Assembly: GCF_001011155.1 (NCBI RefSeq)
Contig: NZ_CP011479.1
Coordinates: forward strand, 4,015,662 to 4,079,661
DNA length: 64,000 nucleotides
From: Hoeflea sp. IMCC20628
Lineage (GTDB): Bacteria > Pseudomonadota > Alphaproteobacteria > Rhizobiales > Rhizobiaceae
Direction: 5' to 3'
A program made the position numbers and the translations under genes. The notes below the pieces were generated by a model. The model was not told where the DNA came from and ran no database searches. It saw only the letters and a list, made by a program, of their open reading frames with translations. Shown here one piece after another: positions 38,650-47,829 of the stretch. How positions within the stretch are numbered: the stretch's first letter is position 1; each line of letters opens with the position of its first letter.

Positions 38650-39163
38650 AACTAAACTCACCTAGACCACTTCTGGCGTAAATTCCGTCTTTACCGAGGT
38701 CACCGATTTTGGGAAAAATGCTCGCAAGAAACTGAACTAAATCAGGTTTGCTAGCTCTGAAAGACTCGACTTTTGATTGCAGATCAGTCGACAAGCTATC
38801 AACGATCAGCGATACTTTTTCTGTCTGCAACGCGATCGGGTCGATCATATCAGCTCCGGCCAATGCGCTGACCGCCGTGGCTTGGATCAGCTCCATTCTT
38901 TCAAATACGATTCTAGAACTAGGAAAACGATCATAGTCCGATTGCGGGTATTTCTTGACGAGACTATTCCGGCTTTTTGCAAACCCAGGAACGTTCTGTG
39001 GCGCTCGCACATCTTTCAGAGCCCACGGAAAACAAAGGAAAAAATCTGCTGACCTTGCCGCTTTATAGGACAACGACAAATCCTCCGCTGATGTAAGAAG
39101 CACCAAATACCGAAAAACAGTATGATAGGGGTCATAAGCAGGAGTGTACGAGAGCGAGAACAT
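38636..39163 (-). CDS. ABC-3C middle-component-like protein
   Basis: A 175-residue protein beginning MFSLSYTPAYDPYHTVFRY, a pattern I associate with middle components of ABC three-component systems, which bridge the ATPase and the effector. The rest is mostly helical (FDRFP-like SDYDRFPSSRIVFERMELIQ, then KVESFRASKPDL). I chose the ATG at 39163, which shares one base with the preceding stop (TAATG) and has a GAGGTGGAG box; a start at 39184 is possible. Its tight overlaps on both sides show one operon. The family assignment is from memory of the pattern and neighbours only. Confidence 0.65.
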   Translation of the reverse strand: MFSLSYTPAYDPYHTVFRYLVLLTSAEDLSLSYKAARSADFFLCFPWALKDVRAPQNVPGFAKSRNSLVKKYPQSDYDRFPSSRIVFERMELIQATAVSALAGADMIDPIALQTEKVSLIVDSLSTDLQSKVESFRASKPDLVQFLASIFPKIGDLGKDGIYARSGLGEFSYDVI

Positions 39164-39654
39164 TAGCTCCACCTCACGTAACATCGATCAGCGAGCCAAT
39201 AAATCATACCGCGAACATGTGCATGATTTATTGTGAAATGCTCAAATCCAGTGCCCATGTCGCTAATAGTGGGTTGGATTATTCTCTCATATATTATTTC
39301 ATCGATTTCCCGTCGGTTCAATGTGGAAGCGTGGGGGGAAATGTGATTTTCGAAAACATCGTTGATCCTCGCCAAAAACAGCGCAAAAATTTTCTGTGCC
39401 GAGGGATAGTGCTGCATCTTGGCGAGTAGCTTTGCAAAAAGCTCTTTCTTCCCCTGTGCTCCTTCAATTTGATCATCGCGCTCGGCGTCTATCAGCTTTG
39501 CCTCGAGCCCAACGAGACTCCCAGAACTACGTCGATCTTGAAACATTTGGAGATCATCAATGAACCCTTCTATGAAGGCATCACCATCAGATATCTCTTT
39601 GCCTAGGCGCTCCAATAGTCCGGGAATTTGCGAAATGTTTGTCAAACAAGTCAT
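39163..39654 (-). CDS. ABC-3C C-terminal-domain-like protein, stand-alone
   Basis: A 163-residue, mainly helical protein. The block AQKIFALFLARINDVFENHI followed by HVRGMIYWLADRCYVRWS resembles the C-terminal domain that links ABC-3C (Lamassu-like) effectors to their ATPase. In known systems this domain is normally fused to a nuclease, protease or other toxic domain; here almost nothing precedes it. The start is uncertain: ATG at 39654 or TTG at 39693, neither with a clear ribosome site. Upstream DNA to about 39840 is AT-rich without an open frame that could supply an effector domain. It is either a true stand-alone adaptor or a truncated effector. Confidence 0.6.
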   Translation of the reverse strand: MTCLTNISQIPGLLERLGKEISDGDAFIEGFIDDLQMFQDRRSSGSLVGLEAKLIDAERDDQIEGAQGKKELFAKLLAKMQHYPSAQKIFALFLARINDVFENHISPHASTLNRREIDEIIYERIIQPTISDMGTGFEHFTINHAHVRGMIYWLADRCYVRWS

Positions 39655-39973
39655 CCAAAATGGATTTACGGGAAAGGGGCGATTTGGTTTCAAATTTTAG
39701 CTTAAAGTTGCAGAATAGCACGTCTACTTCAAGCTATTAACTCAGCTTAACTGCGGTCAATATCTAAAATTGCTCTGCAACAAGTGACTTGGCGGTAGAG
39801 AACGAACACCTTTGAAATCCAGTAGAACGAAGCTCTTTTTGGACAATCGTCCGCAAAGGGCCGAAAACTGCCTCTCTTCCAAGGCACGCCCACGACCTTC
39901 CCCCCTCCCCATCCCCCATCCCCCGGTGTAAACCTCTCCCCCTGCCTCCCTCTCACACCACCGGACCACGATC

Positions 39974-41014
39974 ATGAAAGCCATTCTCTACGAAGCCTTT
40001 TCTCAGCCGCCGAAGCTGGTCAATCTGCCCGATCCCGTGCCTGAACCGCATGGGGTGGTGATCGAGGTGATGGCGACCGGAGTTTGCAGGTCGGACTGGC
40101 ATGGCTGGGTGGGGCATGATTCGGATATCGCCTTGCCGCATGTGCCCGGGCACGAGCTTGCCGGGGTGATTGCTTCGGTGGGGCGGGATGTGACGCGGTG
40201 GCGGGTTGGTGACCGGGTGACTGTGCCGTTTGTCGGCGGCTGCGGGCATTGCCCCGAATGCCATGCCGGGCATCAGCAGGTGTGCGACAACCAGTTTCAG
40301 CCCGGGTTCACGCATTGGGGATCATTCGCGGAATTTGTGTCGATCCACCGCGCCGATCTGAACCTCGTGGCTTTGCCCGAAACAATCGATTTTGCCACGG
40401 CGGCGAGCCTTGGCTGCCGGTTTGTCACCTCGTTTCGCGCCGTCGTCGACCAGGGCCGTGTGTCTGCGGGGCAATGGGTTGCAGTGCATGGCTGCGGCGG
40501 GGTCGGGTTGTCTGCGATCATGATCGCGGTGGTTGCAGGCGCGCAGGTGGTGGCGGTGGATATTTCACCTGCGGCGCTGGAGCTGGCGCGTTCGCTTGGT
40601 GCTGCGGCTGTGATCAACGCGCGCGAGGTGGACGATGTGGCGGGCGCAGTGCGCGAGATCACCAAGGGCGGAGCGCATGTGTCGATTGATGCGCTTGGAG
40701 CGGTCAGCACCTGCGTGAATTCGATCAATTGCCTGCGCAAGCGCGGGCGGCACATCCAGGTGGGGCTGATGGCGGGGGAACACAGTTTTCCGCCGGTGCC
40801 GATGGGGCGGGTGATTTCCCATGAGCTGGAAATTCTCGGCAGCCACGGCATGCAGGCGCACCGCTATGGCGCGATGCTGGAAATGATTTTGACCGGGCTG
40901 CTGAAACCCGAACTGCTGGTGGGGCGGAAGATCAGCCTCGAACAATCGATCGAGGCGCTGATGGGCATGGACCGGTTCGAGGGCGTTGGCGTGACTGTGG
41001 TCACCGAGTTCTGA
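39974..41014 (+). CDS. Zinc-dependent alcohol dehydrogenase (medium-chain family)
   Basis: A 346-residue MDR oxidoreductase. Catalytic zinc ligands are in [10 protein letters not shown] and PGHELAG; the structural zinc site is [15 protein letters not shown], complete with four cysteines. The Rossmann motif is [15 protein letters not shown], followed by VAVDIS, whose aspartate favours NAD(H). The substrate cannot be predicted; an alcohol or aldehyde is likely. The ATG at 39974 follows an unusual pyrimidine-rich leader without an AG-rich ribosome site. It marks the return to host base composition after the AT-rich island. Confidence 0.9.
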   Translation: MKAILYEAFSQPPKLVNLPDPVPEPHGVVIEVMATGVCRSDWHGWVGHDSDIALPHVPGHELAGVIASVGRDVTRWRVGDRVTVPFVGGCGHCPECHAGHQQVCDNQFQPGFTHWGSFAEFVSIHRADLNLVALPETIDFATAASLGCRFVTSFRAVVDQGRVSAGQWVAVHGCGGVGLSAIMIAVVAGAQVVAVDISPAALELARSLGAAAVINAREVDDVAGAVREITKGGAHVSIDALGAVSTCVNSINCLRKRGRHIQVGLMAGEHSFPPVPMGRVISHELEILGSHGMQAHRYGAMLEMILTGLLKPELLVGRKISLEQSIEALMGMDRFEGVGVTVVTEF

Positions 41015-41131
41015 GGGTTCGTTCGAACCGGCGGCGGGAGTCCTGAACAGGTTGCGGGTATGGGCGCGAAACGGCGTCGCGATTGAGCCGGGCGCCGATC
41101 AGGGTTAGGCTCACCGCGGGGAGGATCACTG

Positions 41132-41812
41132 ATGTTGAAAGTGACGATCTGTGCCGCACTGCTGCTGTGTGGACTGGGTGCCGGCAGCGCACCGGCAGCC
41201 GAGATTTCGGCATCTGGAAAATTCAGCTTCAAGCCGTTGTCGATTGAAGGGCTGGTGCTGCGCGACCGGGTGGTTGTCGGCCCGGCATTTGCCGAAAAGC
41301 ATTCTATCGCGGTGGCGGCGCCGTTCGAATTCAAGGCGCCGCGGATCGAAGGCATCTTGCGGATGGCGAAATTTCCGGCGCAGCTCGGCCAGGCCTATAT
41401 CAAGATCATCTACGGGACGCCGGACGAAAAATTCATCGAGAGCATCCAGTTCAACCCGTTCACACTCGATCCCGGGCCGCTTGAGCAGCGGCAGCAGAAA
41501 CTGGCCGGGTTTTTGAAGACCACCGTATGGGCGCAGATCACCGACGGCCAGGGCGAGCGCAAGATCGACGCGTTGCGCGGCAAGCGGATTGGCGATTTCG
41601 ATGCGGTCGAACTGATCGGCCGTTATGTCGATGTCAAGGAAAGCGGCAATGGCACGGTTCTGGCCCGCGTGGTGGGGCTGATGCAGCCAGACAGCCGCCA
41701 CGGCCTGATTGCCACCATCAACATCGCCACAGGCATGGTCGAGGTGACCAATGACGCGCAAATGGCCGACACGGTTAGCGCCGACATTCTGGCAAGCGTC
41801 GCGTTTCAATAA
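41132..41812 (+). CDS. Conserved secreted hypothetical protein
   Basis: A 226-residue protein with a Sec signal peptide (MLKVTICAALLLCGLGAG, cleavage near APAA). I do not recognise the mature part, which is rich in beta-strand pattern (FEFKAPRIEGILRM, AYIKIIYGTPDEKF, LIATINIATGMVEVT) and resembles periplasmic hypothetical proteins of marine Rhizobiales. An AGGATCA box precedes the ATG. It appears to be a single gene ending before a strong hairpin. Confidence 0.7.
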   Translation: MLKVTICAALLLCGLGAGSAPAAEISASGKFSFKPLSIEGLVLRDRVVVGPAFAEKHSIAVAAPFEFKAPRIEGILRMAKFPAQLGQAYIKIIYGTPDEKFIESIQFNPFTLDPGPLEQRQQKLAGFLKTTVWAQITDGQGERKIDALRGKRIGDFDAVELIGRYVDVKESGNGTVLARVVGLMQPDSRHGLIATINIATGMVEVTNDAQMADTVSADILASVAFQ

Positions 41813-41840
41813 TGCGGCAACGGTGGCCACGAAACACAAA

Positions 41841-41872
41841 CAGGCGCGCCCATGGATGTATGGGCGCGCCTG
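41841..41872 (-). terminator. Hairpin terminator between convergent genes
   Basis: A perfect 13-bp stem, caggcgcgcccat (41841-41853) with atgggcgcgcctg (41860-41872), and a 6-base loop. On the minus strand it is followed by the T-rich tttgtgttt, so it can end transcription of the DUF2188-like gene; it may also serve the gene on the plus strand. Confidence 0.85.
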
Positions 41873-41888
41873 CCAGAGCGGATCATGC

Positions 41889-42251
<363 letters not shown>

Positions 42252-42398
42252 TCAGCGCGGCGCAGATGAACATAGCCCGTTTGGTGACACGTTTTCAGGG
42301 GGCCCGGAAAACTGCCACCAGACCAGCATGGCCGCCAGCCGCGACTGCGGAACCAAGCTGCAGTGGCTGCGTTTTGTTTGCGTCAAAGGAGAAAAACC

Positions 42399-42629
42399 AT
42401 GCTGACCCGGACACGAATTGCACTCCTGATCGCATTGCCTGTCAACGCCGTGCTGTTTGGCGCTGGCGCCATCGCCGTTCTGTCGATTCCGGCACTGGCC
42501 GACCACGCCAAATATCTGCTGCCAGCCGTCGTTGTCACAGGCTTGCTGGCGACCGCTCCGGTTGCCTGGTTGCTGGCGCCGCGGCTGCGTGCCCGGCATC
42601 AGTATCCCGGCGCCCGGCGCAGCAGCTGA
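42399..42629 (+). CDS. Small membrane protein, two predicted helices
   Basis: A 76-residue protein with two hydrophobic helices (about 6-30 and 40-60) and a basic C-terminus (RLRARHQYPGARRSS). The ATG at 42399 follows an AAAGGAG box, which supports a real gene. Family unknown. It converges directly with the HD-GYP gene, sharing no spacer. Confidence 0.65.
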   Translation: MLTRTRIALLIALPVNAVLFGAGAIAVLSIPALADHAKYLLPAVVVTGLLATAPVAWLLAPRLRARHQYPGARRSS

Positions 42630-44030
42630 TCAGGCGGCGGCTGCAGCCGATACGGTGGCGTTGAGTTTTCCGAGGCCGCATTTCAGGGCCGCTATACAGG
42701 CCGGATCGAAGGCCGTGCCGGCGTCATTGTCGAGAATCGCAAATGCCTTGGAAATCGGCATCGCGGCGCGATAGGGACGCTCGGCTGTGAGCGCATCAAA
42801 CACATCGGCAACCGTGAGAATACGGGCTTCCAGACAGATCTCGTCGCCTTGCAGCCCGTGCGGATAGCCCTTGCCGTCGAGCCGCTCATGGTGGGCAACG
42901 GCGATCGGGGCGATGTCGGCAAAAGCGCTGACGCGGAGCAGGATGGCTTCGCTCTGGCCCGGATGGCGTTTGATCGCAGCCCATTCGTCGGCATCGAGCT
43001 TGCCGGGCTTGTCGAGAATCTGGTTGGACACAGCGAGCTTGCCCAGATCATGCAGCAGTGCTGCGCGGCGCAGCCAGCGCCGGTGCGCCTGCCCCAGACC
43101 GAGTTCCTCGGCGATCATGTCGGTGTAGAGCGTGACCCGGTTGGAATGGTCTGCCGTAAACGGGCTTTTGGCGTCGACCACATCCGCAAAAGCCGCAGTG
43201 ATGTCGTCGAGAAAGTCCTCATCGACCGGCTCGGACTGCATCGCCGGCTTCATGGAAAAAACCTTTGCCTCGATATCGTGTGATGTCAGCGCCGGCCAGA
43301 AATCGGCAGAAGCCTGCGCGGTCATGAAGGCTGCGACCAGGTCAGGATCGAACCAGACACCAGAGCGCGCGGCAACTTCGCTGACCGCCGCTTCGGCACC
43401 GTTTTCAACATGGAACACGTCGATGACCTGAGCCATCAGTGCGATGTTGGAGATCTGCGGGATCTGCGCTCGCTTGAGGCCTTGCGGCTGGCCGGAGCCG
43501 TCCCAATGTTCATCGAGCGACAGGATGCCCTCCTGCACGGCCTGTGAAAACCGCATCCGCGCGGCAATGTCAGCTCCGCGATGGCAGCGGGTTTCCATCA
43601 ACTCGCGGGCGATCTTGCCACTTTTCTGGATGACATTGACCAGCGCACGGATGCGTTCGCTGAGACCGGCTTCAAGCCCTGTCCTGGCAAAGACAAAGCG
43701 CAAGGCAGCGCTGAGGCTGGGATCAATGGTCTTGAAATCGCGTTTGAAGGCAATGTCGTCGGCCAGATACAATTCACAGATCCGCGCCGCATTGCTGGAG
43801 CAGCCCACATCCTTGAGCAGCAATGTGTAGAAAATATCGGTAAGCGCCTCGTCGGGCAGGTCGAGCGCCTCGCCGATGCGTGTCCCGATCCAGCAACAGC
43901 GCATGCAATGGCCGGCCGGCTGCCCCTCGGTCAGGTCCAGCGCATAGCTGAGCGCGCCCAACAGTTCCGCAAGTTTGAATTCCTGCGGACGGTGGCGCGA
44001 TGCATTGGTGAGATAAAGGCTCGTGCTCAA
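42630..44030 (-). CDS. HD-GYP domain protein, probable cyclic-di-GMP phosphodiesterase
   Basis: A 466-residue protein with two HD-GYP-like halves. The C-terminal one is intact, with HD at 327-328 (ALLHDLGK) and GYP at 388-390 (HHERLDGKGYPHG), as in active c-di-GMP phosphodiesterases. The N-terminal half (about 20-245) keeps only traces (LLLKDVGC, LDEHWDGSGQPQG) and is likely a non-catalytic sensor or regulatory copy. It starts at a TTG (44030) with a GGAG box 9 bases upstream. Together with the PAS-GGDEF-EAL protein it belongs to the window's second-messenger set. Confidence 0.88.
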   Translation of the reverse strand: MSTSLYLTNASRHRPQEFKLAELLGALSYALDLTEGQPAGHCMRCCWIGTRIGEALDLPDEALTDIFYTLLLKDVGCSSNAARICELYLADDIAFKRDFKTIDPSLSAALRFVFARTGLEAGLSERIRALVNVIQKSGKIARELMETRCHRGADIAARMRFSQAVQEGILSLDEHWDGSGQPQGLKRAQIPQISNIALMAQVIDVFHVENGAEAAVSEVAARSGVWFDPDLVAAFMTAQASADFWPALTSHDIEAKVFSMKPAMQSEPVDEDFLDDITAAFADVVDAKSPFTADHSNRVTLYTDMIAEELGLGQAHRRWLRRAALLHDLGKLAVSNQILDKPGKLDADEWAAIKRHPGQSEAILLRVSAFADIAPIAVAHHERLDGKGYPHGLQGDEICLEARILTVADVFDALTAERPYRAAMPISKAFAILDNDAGTAFDPACIAALKCGLGKLNATVSAAAAA

Positions 44031-44177
44031 TTCGGCGGCTCCATGTGTGGCCTGCTGAATATCAGATGTGGCTTAAGAAGCTTTTGACCACCTCGGCGCC
44101 GCCAGTTGATTTGCGTTCATGGTGAATCAATGGTGTTGCCACGCACGGGCCTGATCGCGCGCATGGCTTGCAGTTTT

Positions 44178-44213
44178 CTTCAATTCGATATAACTAGTTT
44201 TATCGAATTGAAG
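44178..44213. promoter_or_regulatory. Perfect 13-bp inverted repeat upstream of arsR-type gene
   Basis: Arms cttcaattcgata (44178-44190) and tatcgaattgaag (44201-44213) are separated by 10 bases that include actagt. The repeat ends 12 bases before the ArsR-family start codon and overlaps the expected promoter and ribosome site region. It is the natural candidate for the autoregulatory operator of this ArsR protein, since ArsR-type repressors bind such imperfect or perfect dyads over their own promoters. Confidence 0.8.
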
Positions 44214-44225
44214 AGGCGCGATATC

Positions 44226-44525
44226 ATGAATGCAATCGAAGCGGCACAGGGTTTTTCGGCGATGGGCTCGGAATCACGGCTGGAGGTGCTGCAGGCGCTG
44301 GTCCGGGCCGGGGAAGATGGCCTGCGGGTCGGCGACATTCAGGAGCGCACCGGCATTGCCGCCTCGACACTGGCGCATCACCTGAAATTTCTCAGCGCGG
44401 CCAATCTGATCGTTCAGCGCAAACAGGGGCGGATCATCATGAGCACCGCGAATTTCGACTATCTGACCGCGCTGGCGGGCTTCATTCTGGAAAACTGCTG
44501 CAGCGAAGCGGGAGCAAAGCCATGA
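44226..44525 (+). CDS. ArsR-family winged-helix repressor
   Basis: A 99-residue DNA-binding protein with the ArsR fold (SRLEVLQALV, then recognition region GIAASTLAHHLKFLSAANLIVQRKQGR). It has no CVC box in the recognition helix, but ends with a vicinal pair ENCCSEAG that could bind arsenite or another thiophilic metal, or sense redox. I use the ATG at 44226, matching the family length. It is coupled by an ATGA overlap to the permease gene and preceded by a perfect inverted repeat, so it likely represses its own two-gene operon. Confidence 0.88.
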   Translation: MNAIEAAQGFSAMGSESRLEVLQALVRAGEDGLRVGDIQERTGIAASTLAHHLKFLSAANLIVQRKQGRIIMSTANFDYLTALAGFILENCCSEAGAKP

Positions 44526-45556
44526 GCCTGGTTACCGAGACAAGCCGCCCGACCGGTCAGGAGATCAAGGCCTGGATCGCCACGCCTTGGGCCTTTATCT
44601 TGCTGATGCTGGTTGCCGTGGCCGTGCTGGACGGCGGCCGGTTCACCACCATTTTGAGCTTCGCAGTCGCTGCCCTTGGCAGCACCCTGCCCTATATCGT
44701 CTTTGCGGTGTTGCTGATTGCCGGCTTGAAGGCGGCGGGCGCGGAAGCGGTGATTGCCAATGCGTTCAAGGGCCGGGAAACCAGGATGATCCTGATGGCG
44801 GCACTGTTTGGCGGACTGGCGCCGTTCTGCTCCTGCGAAGTGATCCCGTTCATTGCCGGCCTGCTGGCACTGGGCGCGCCGCTGTCTGCGGTGATGGCGT
44901 TCTGGCTGTCCTCGCCGCTGATCGACCCGCCGACGCTGCTGATCACCGCGGCAGCACTGGGCTGGCCGTTTGCCATCGGCAAGGCGGTGGCCGCGGTGGC
45001 GCTTGGCCTGTTCGGCGGCTTTGCCATCAAGGTGGCGATGGGGGCGGGCTGGTTTTCAGAGCCACTAAGAGCGATCAAGCAATCGCGCTGCGGCTGCGGC
45101 CCGGATCCGTTTACCGGCAAGCCGGCCTGGCGGTTCTGGCAAGAACCTGAACGGCGCGAGACGTTCAGGAGCGAATTCACTGCCAATGCCATCTTCCTGA
45201 TCAAATGGCTGGCGCTGGCCTATGTGCTGGAGGCGCTGCTGGTCACTTATGTTCCGGCGACAATGATTGCAGGCCTGGTCGGCGGCGAAGGCATCGTGCC
45301 GATCGGTATCGCCGCGCTGGTCGGCATGCCGGCCTATCTCAATTCCTACGTGGCGCCGCCACTGCTTGCGGGACTGATGGAGCAGGGTATGAGCAACGGG
45401 GCAGCGATGTCGTTCGTGATCGCCGGCGCGGTCAGCTCGGTGCCAGCGATGGCGGCGGTGTGGTCACTGGTCAAAAAGCCTGTGTTTGCCGCCTATATCG
45501 GCCTCGGGGTTTCCGGCGCGATCGCCTCCGGGATCATTTTCCAGATGCTGGTGTGA
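44522..45556 (+). CDS. Permease of the ArsP/UPF0718 (DUF318) family
   Basis: A 344-residue inner-membrane protein with about eight hydrophobic helices. The PFCSCEVIPF motif and the later SSPLIDPPTL are hallmarks of the UPF0718/ArsP permease family, some members of which export trivalent organoarsenicals through conserved cysteines. A second cysteine cluster (SRCGCGPDPF) lies in the central loop. The gene overlaps its ArsR-type repressor by 4 bases. Metal or metalloid export is likely, but the exact substrate is not shown. Confidence 0.85.
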   Translation: MSLVTETSRPTGQEIKAWIATPWAFILLMLVAVAVLDGGRFTTILSFAVAALGSTLPYIVFAVLLIAGLKAAGAEAVIANAFKGRETRMILMAALFGGLAPFCSCEVIPFIAGLLALGAPLSAVMAFWLSSPLIDPPTLLITAAALGWPFAIGKAVAAVALGLFGGFAIKVAMGAGWFSEPLRAIKQSRCGCGPDPFTGKPAWRFWQEPERRETFRSEFTANAIFLIKWLALAYVLEALLVTYVPATMIAGLVGGEGIVPIGIAALVGMPAYLNSYVAPPLLAGLMEQGMSNGAAMSFVIAGAVSSVPAMAAVWSLVKKPVFAAYIGLGVSGAIASGIIFQMLV

Positions 45557-45686
45557 AGCAGAATGGCCACAATCGAGCCTGTCCGCTGCGACGGCAATCG
45601 GCTTGAAACCCGAAACCTGTTTTCAACATCTGCTTTTTCATCTAGGATCAGGATCCTATTTGGAGATTTTATGTCCCGTTGATCCC

Positions 45687-45706
45687 GGGGAGCCAAACGG
45701 CTCCCC
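45687..45706 (+). terminator. Hairpin after the ArsP-like permease
   Basis: An 8-bp stem, ggggagcc with ggctcccc and an AAAC loop, lies 130 bases after the permease stop. Only a short TT follows, so it is a moderate candidate for the end of the arsR-permease transcript. Confidence 0.55.
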
Positions 45707-45853
45707 TTCGCACACATCCTGACTGTTACCGCGCAACTTCGTTTCGCGGTCCAGGGTTTTGTGCGCCCGCAATTCAAATCAACGTAATACGGACCGACAG
45801 GCTGGCCTGATCAATCGCCAGATGCGCGGTCTGTGGATGAAAGCAAAATCACA

Positions 45854-46279
45854 ATGATCAGAGAATTCGAATCCCGGGACACCGACGCGGTTGTGGCCAT
45901 CTGGCGCAAGGCAAGTGAACTGGCTCACCCGTTTTTGACAGGGGAGTTTCTCGACACGGAGGCGGATGCGTTGCGCAACGTCTATCTGGCGCACGCCAAA
46001 ACCCAGGTGCTTGAAATGGATGGCCGGGTGGTCGGCTTCATTGCCATGGCCGGCAATGAAGTGGCGGGACTGTTCCTCGATCCGGCCTATCACCGGCGCG
46101 GCCTCGGCAAAGCCCTTGTCGACAAGATTGCATCGGAAGAGGGCACACTGACTGTCGACGTATTCAAGCACAACGCGATTGGCAGGCGGTTCTACGACGG
46201 ATACGGTTTTCAACCGGTCGGAGAATATGTTCACGAAGCTTCTGGCCAGGTCACGCTTCGGATGAAGCTGGAAGGGTAA
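45854..46279 (+). CDS. GNAT-family N-acetyltransferase
   Basis: A 141-residue acetyltransferase of the YjaB/PhnO-like type. The acetyl-CoA loop is AYHRRGLGKALV, followed by the C-terminal NAIGRRFYDGYGFQPVGEY. Substrate unknown. I chose the ATG at 45854 as the family N-terminus (MIREFESRD); a GTG at 45833 is possible, and no strong ribosome site is visible for either. The gene is monocistronic, ending before a clear terminator. Confidence 0.85.
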   Translation: MIREFESRDTDAVVAIWRKASELAHPFLTGEFLDTEADALRNVYLAHAKTQVLEMDGRVVGFIAMAGNEVAGLFLDPAYHRRGLGKALVDKIASEEGTLTVDVFKHNAIGRRFYDGYGFQPVGEYVHEASGQVTLRMKLEG

Positions 46280-46290
46280 TTCCATCAAGC

Positions 46291-46319
46291 GAAAGGGCGC
46301 TCGTGACGGGCGCCCTTTC
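46291..46319 (+). terminator. Rho-independent terminator after the acetyltransferase
   Basis: A 10-bp stem, gaaagggcgc (46291-46300) with gcgccctttc (46310-46319), and a 9-base loop, 11 bases after the stop codon. Confidence 0.85.
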
Positions 46320-46403
46320 TGCATTGCGGGCTGCAGCTTGATCAGTGTTTTAACTTGTGATACCCATTTACGGGACATTCTCTCATAAGCGGGATTATTC
46401 GCA

Positions 46404-46949
46404 ATGGCGTTGAACGATAGGCTGGCAGAGCGAATCAAACAGGTGCGGATAGCGCGAAGCTGGTCCCTGCAGGATCTGGCTGACAAAAGCGCGGTCAGCC
46501 GCTCGACATTATCACGCATCGAAAACGCGGAAGTCAGCCCCACGGCGGAAACACTTGGCAGCCTGTCGTCGGCCTTCCAGATGAGCATCTCGCAATTACT
46601 GGCGCCAGTCGAGACCCCTTTTGCTGCCATTGTGCGGAGCAACGAGCAGGCGATGTGGGAAGATCCGGATAACGGATTTGTCCGCAGACTGGTGTCTCCA
46701 CCCAGCGGAGGGCTGTCTGCAGAAGTCGTGCGTTGCGATCTGGCGCCGGACCAGAAGATTTCCTATGAAACGCCGTCGGTCAACGGACATGAACACCACC
46801 TGGTGATGCTGTCCGGTGTGTTGGCTGTAACGCTGGGCGACGAGACCCATGTGCTCGAGGCCGGCGATTGTCTGCGCTATCAGCTCCATGGTGCGTCGCG
46901 CTTTCAAACCGGAGATCAGCCGGCCTCCTATCTGATCGTTCTGGTGTGA
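46404..46949 (+). CDS. XRE-family regulator with cupin domain
   Basis: A 181-residue regulator with an N-terminal helix-turn-helix (about residues 8-62; WSLQDLADKSAVSRSTLSRIEN) and a C-terminal cupin fold (about 105-180; VNGHEHHLVMLSGVLAVTLGDETHVLEAGDCLRYQ) that may bind a small ligand. It is followed 8 bases later by an acetyltransferase gene, so the two probably form an operon, as is common for this regulator class. Target genes unknown. Confidence 0.9.
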   Translation: MALNDRLAERIKQVRIARSWSLQDLADKSAVSRSTLSRIENAEVSPTAETLGSLSSAFQMSISQLLAPVETPFAAIVRSNEQAMWEDPDNGFVRRLVSPPSGGLSAEVVRCDLAPDQKISYETPSVNGHEHHLVMLSGVLAVTLGDETHVLEAGDCLRYQLHGASRFQTGDQPASYLIVLV

Positions 46950-46957
46950 GATCCGCC

Positions 46958-47485
46958 ATGACCGGAATTGCCATTCATTCACTTACCCCTGACGAATTGG
47001 ACGCCGAGGCTGAGGCGCTCGCCCGGATCATGGCCGACACTGTCGAGACCGGGGCGGCCATCGGCTACATGCAGCCGTTCACCGAAGCTGACGGGCTCGC
47101 ATTTTTCACGGACCAGGTGTTTCCCGAAATTCGTGCCGGGCGGCGCAAATTACTGATCGCCATGCTGGATGGCGAGACGGCGGGATCGGTACAGCTGATC
47201 ATCGCGCTGCCGCCGAACCAGCCGCACCGCTGCGAGGTTGCCAAGATGATGGTGTCGCCCGCGGCACGGCGCAAGGGCATCGGCGCAGCACTGATGCGGG
47301 CGCTCGACGCCCAAGCCCGCGCGGCGGGAAAGACCCTGATCACGCTCGACACCAGGACCGGCGACGCCGCCGAACCGCTGTACCGGGCAGCGGGATTTGT
47401 CTCAGCCGGTGTCATTCCCGGATTTGCGCTTGATCCGGACGGTACTGCGCTGCACGCGACGACCTACATGTACAAGGCGTTGTGA
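46958..47485 (+). CDS. GNAT-family N-acetyltransferase
   Basis: A 175-residue acetyltransferase. The acetyl-CoA binding motif is ARRKGIGAALM, preceded by the strand CEVAKMMVSP and followed by the C-terminal LDTRTGDAAEPLYRAAGF. The ATG at 46958 lies just after the XRE-cupin regulator and matches the family start; a longer frame reaches back into that gene. The regulator next door may control it. Substrate unknown. Confidence 0.88.
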   Translation: MTGIAIHSLTPDELDAEAEALARIMADTVETGAAIGYMQPFTEADGLAFFTDQVFPEIRAGRRKLLIAMLDGETAGSVQLIIALPPNQPHRCEVAKMMVSPAARRKGIGAALMRALDAQARAAGKTLITLDTRTGDAAEPLYRAAGFVSAGVIPGFALDPDGTALHATTYMYKAL

Positions 47486-47829
47486 GGCACGGTGTCAGCG
47501 CCGACGGAGGTTGGCAGACAATTCGAAAGATCGGGCATTGTGTTGGCTTCAGGGCGGGTAGGAATAATGCAGCAATCACTTAGACAAGTAACCTGGTAGT
47601 CACTGAAAGGTGAATGAAGAACGGCTGATTGAGGACGACATTGCGGAATCTTTTCCGTATCCAGAGGGTGGAGTAGCGAATTAAGACCGCAACATGGTCC
47701 CGTTTGCTGCAATGGCCGAGAAGACAACAAGCACAATCTTGCTCCGTGTTGGTAGTTGAGCTTAACGGGTTGATAACTCGCCATGTCCCCCCGCTGCACT
47801 GCAGCGTCTTGCAAGGGAAAGGAACCATC
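47486..47829. other. Intergenic, nothing recognised
   Basis: About 340 bases between the acetyltransferase and the flavin reductase-like gene. It is less GC-rich than the flanks. Open frames on both strands have no domain or ribosome site, and I see no clear promoter. Confidence 0.45.
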
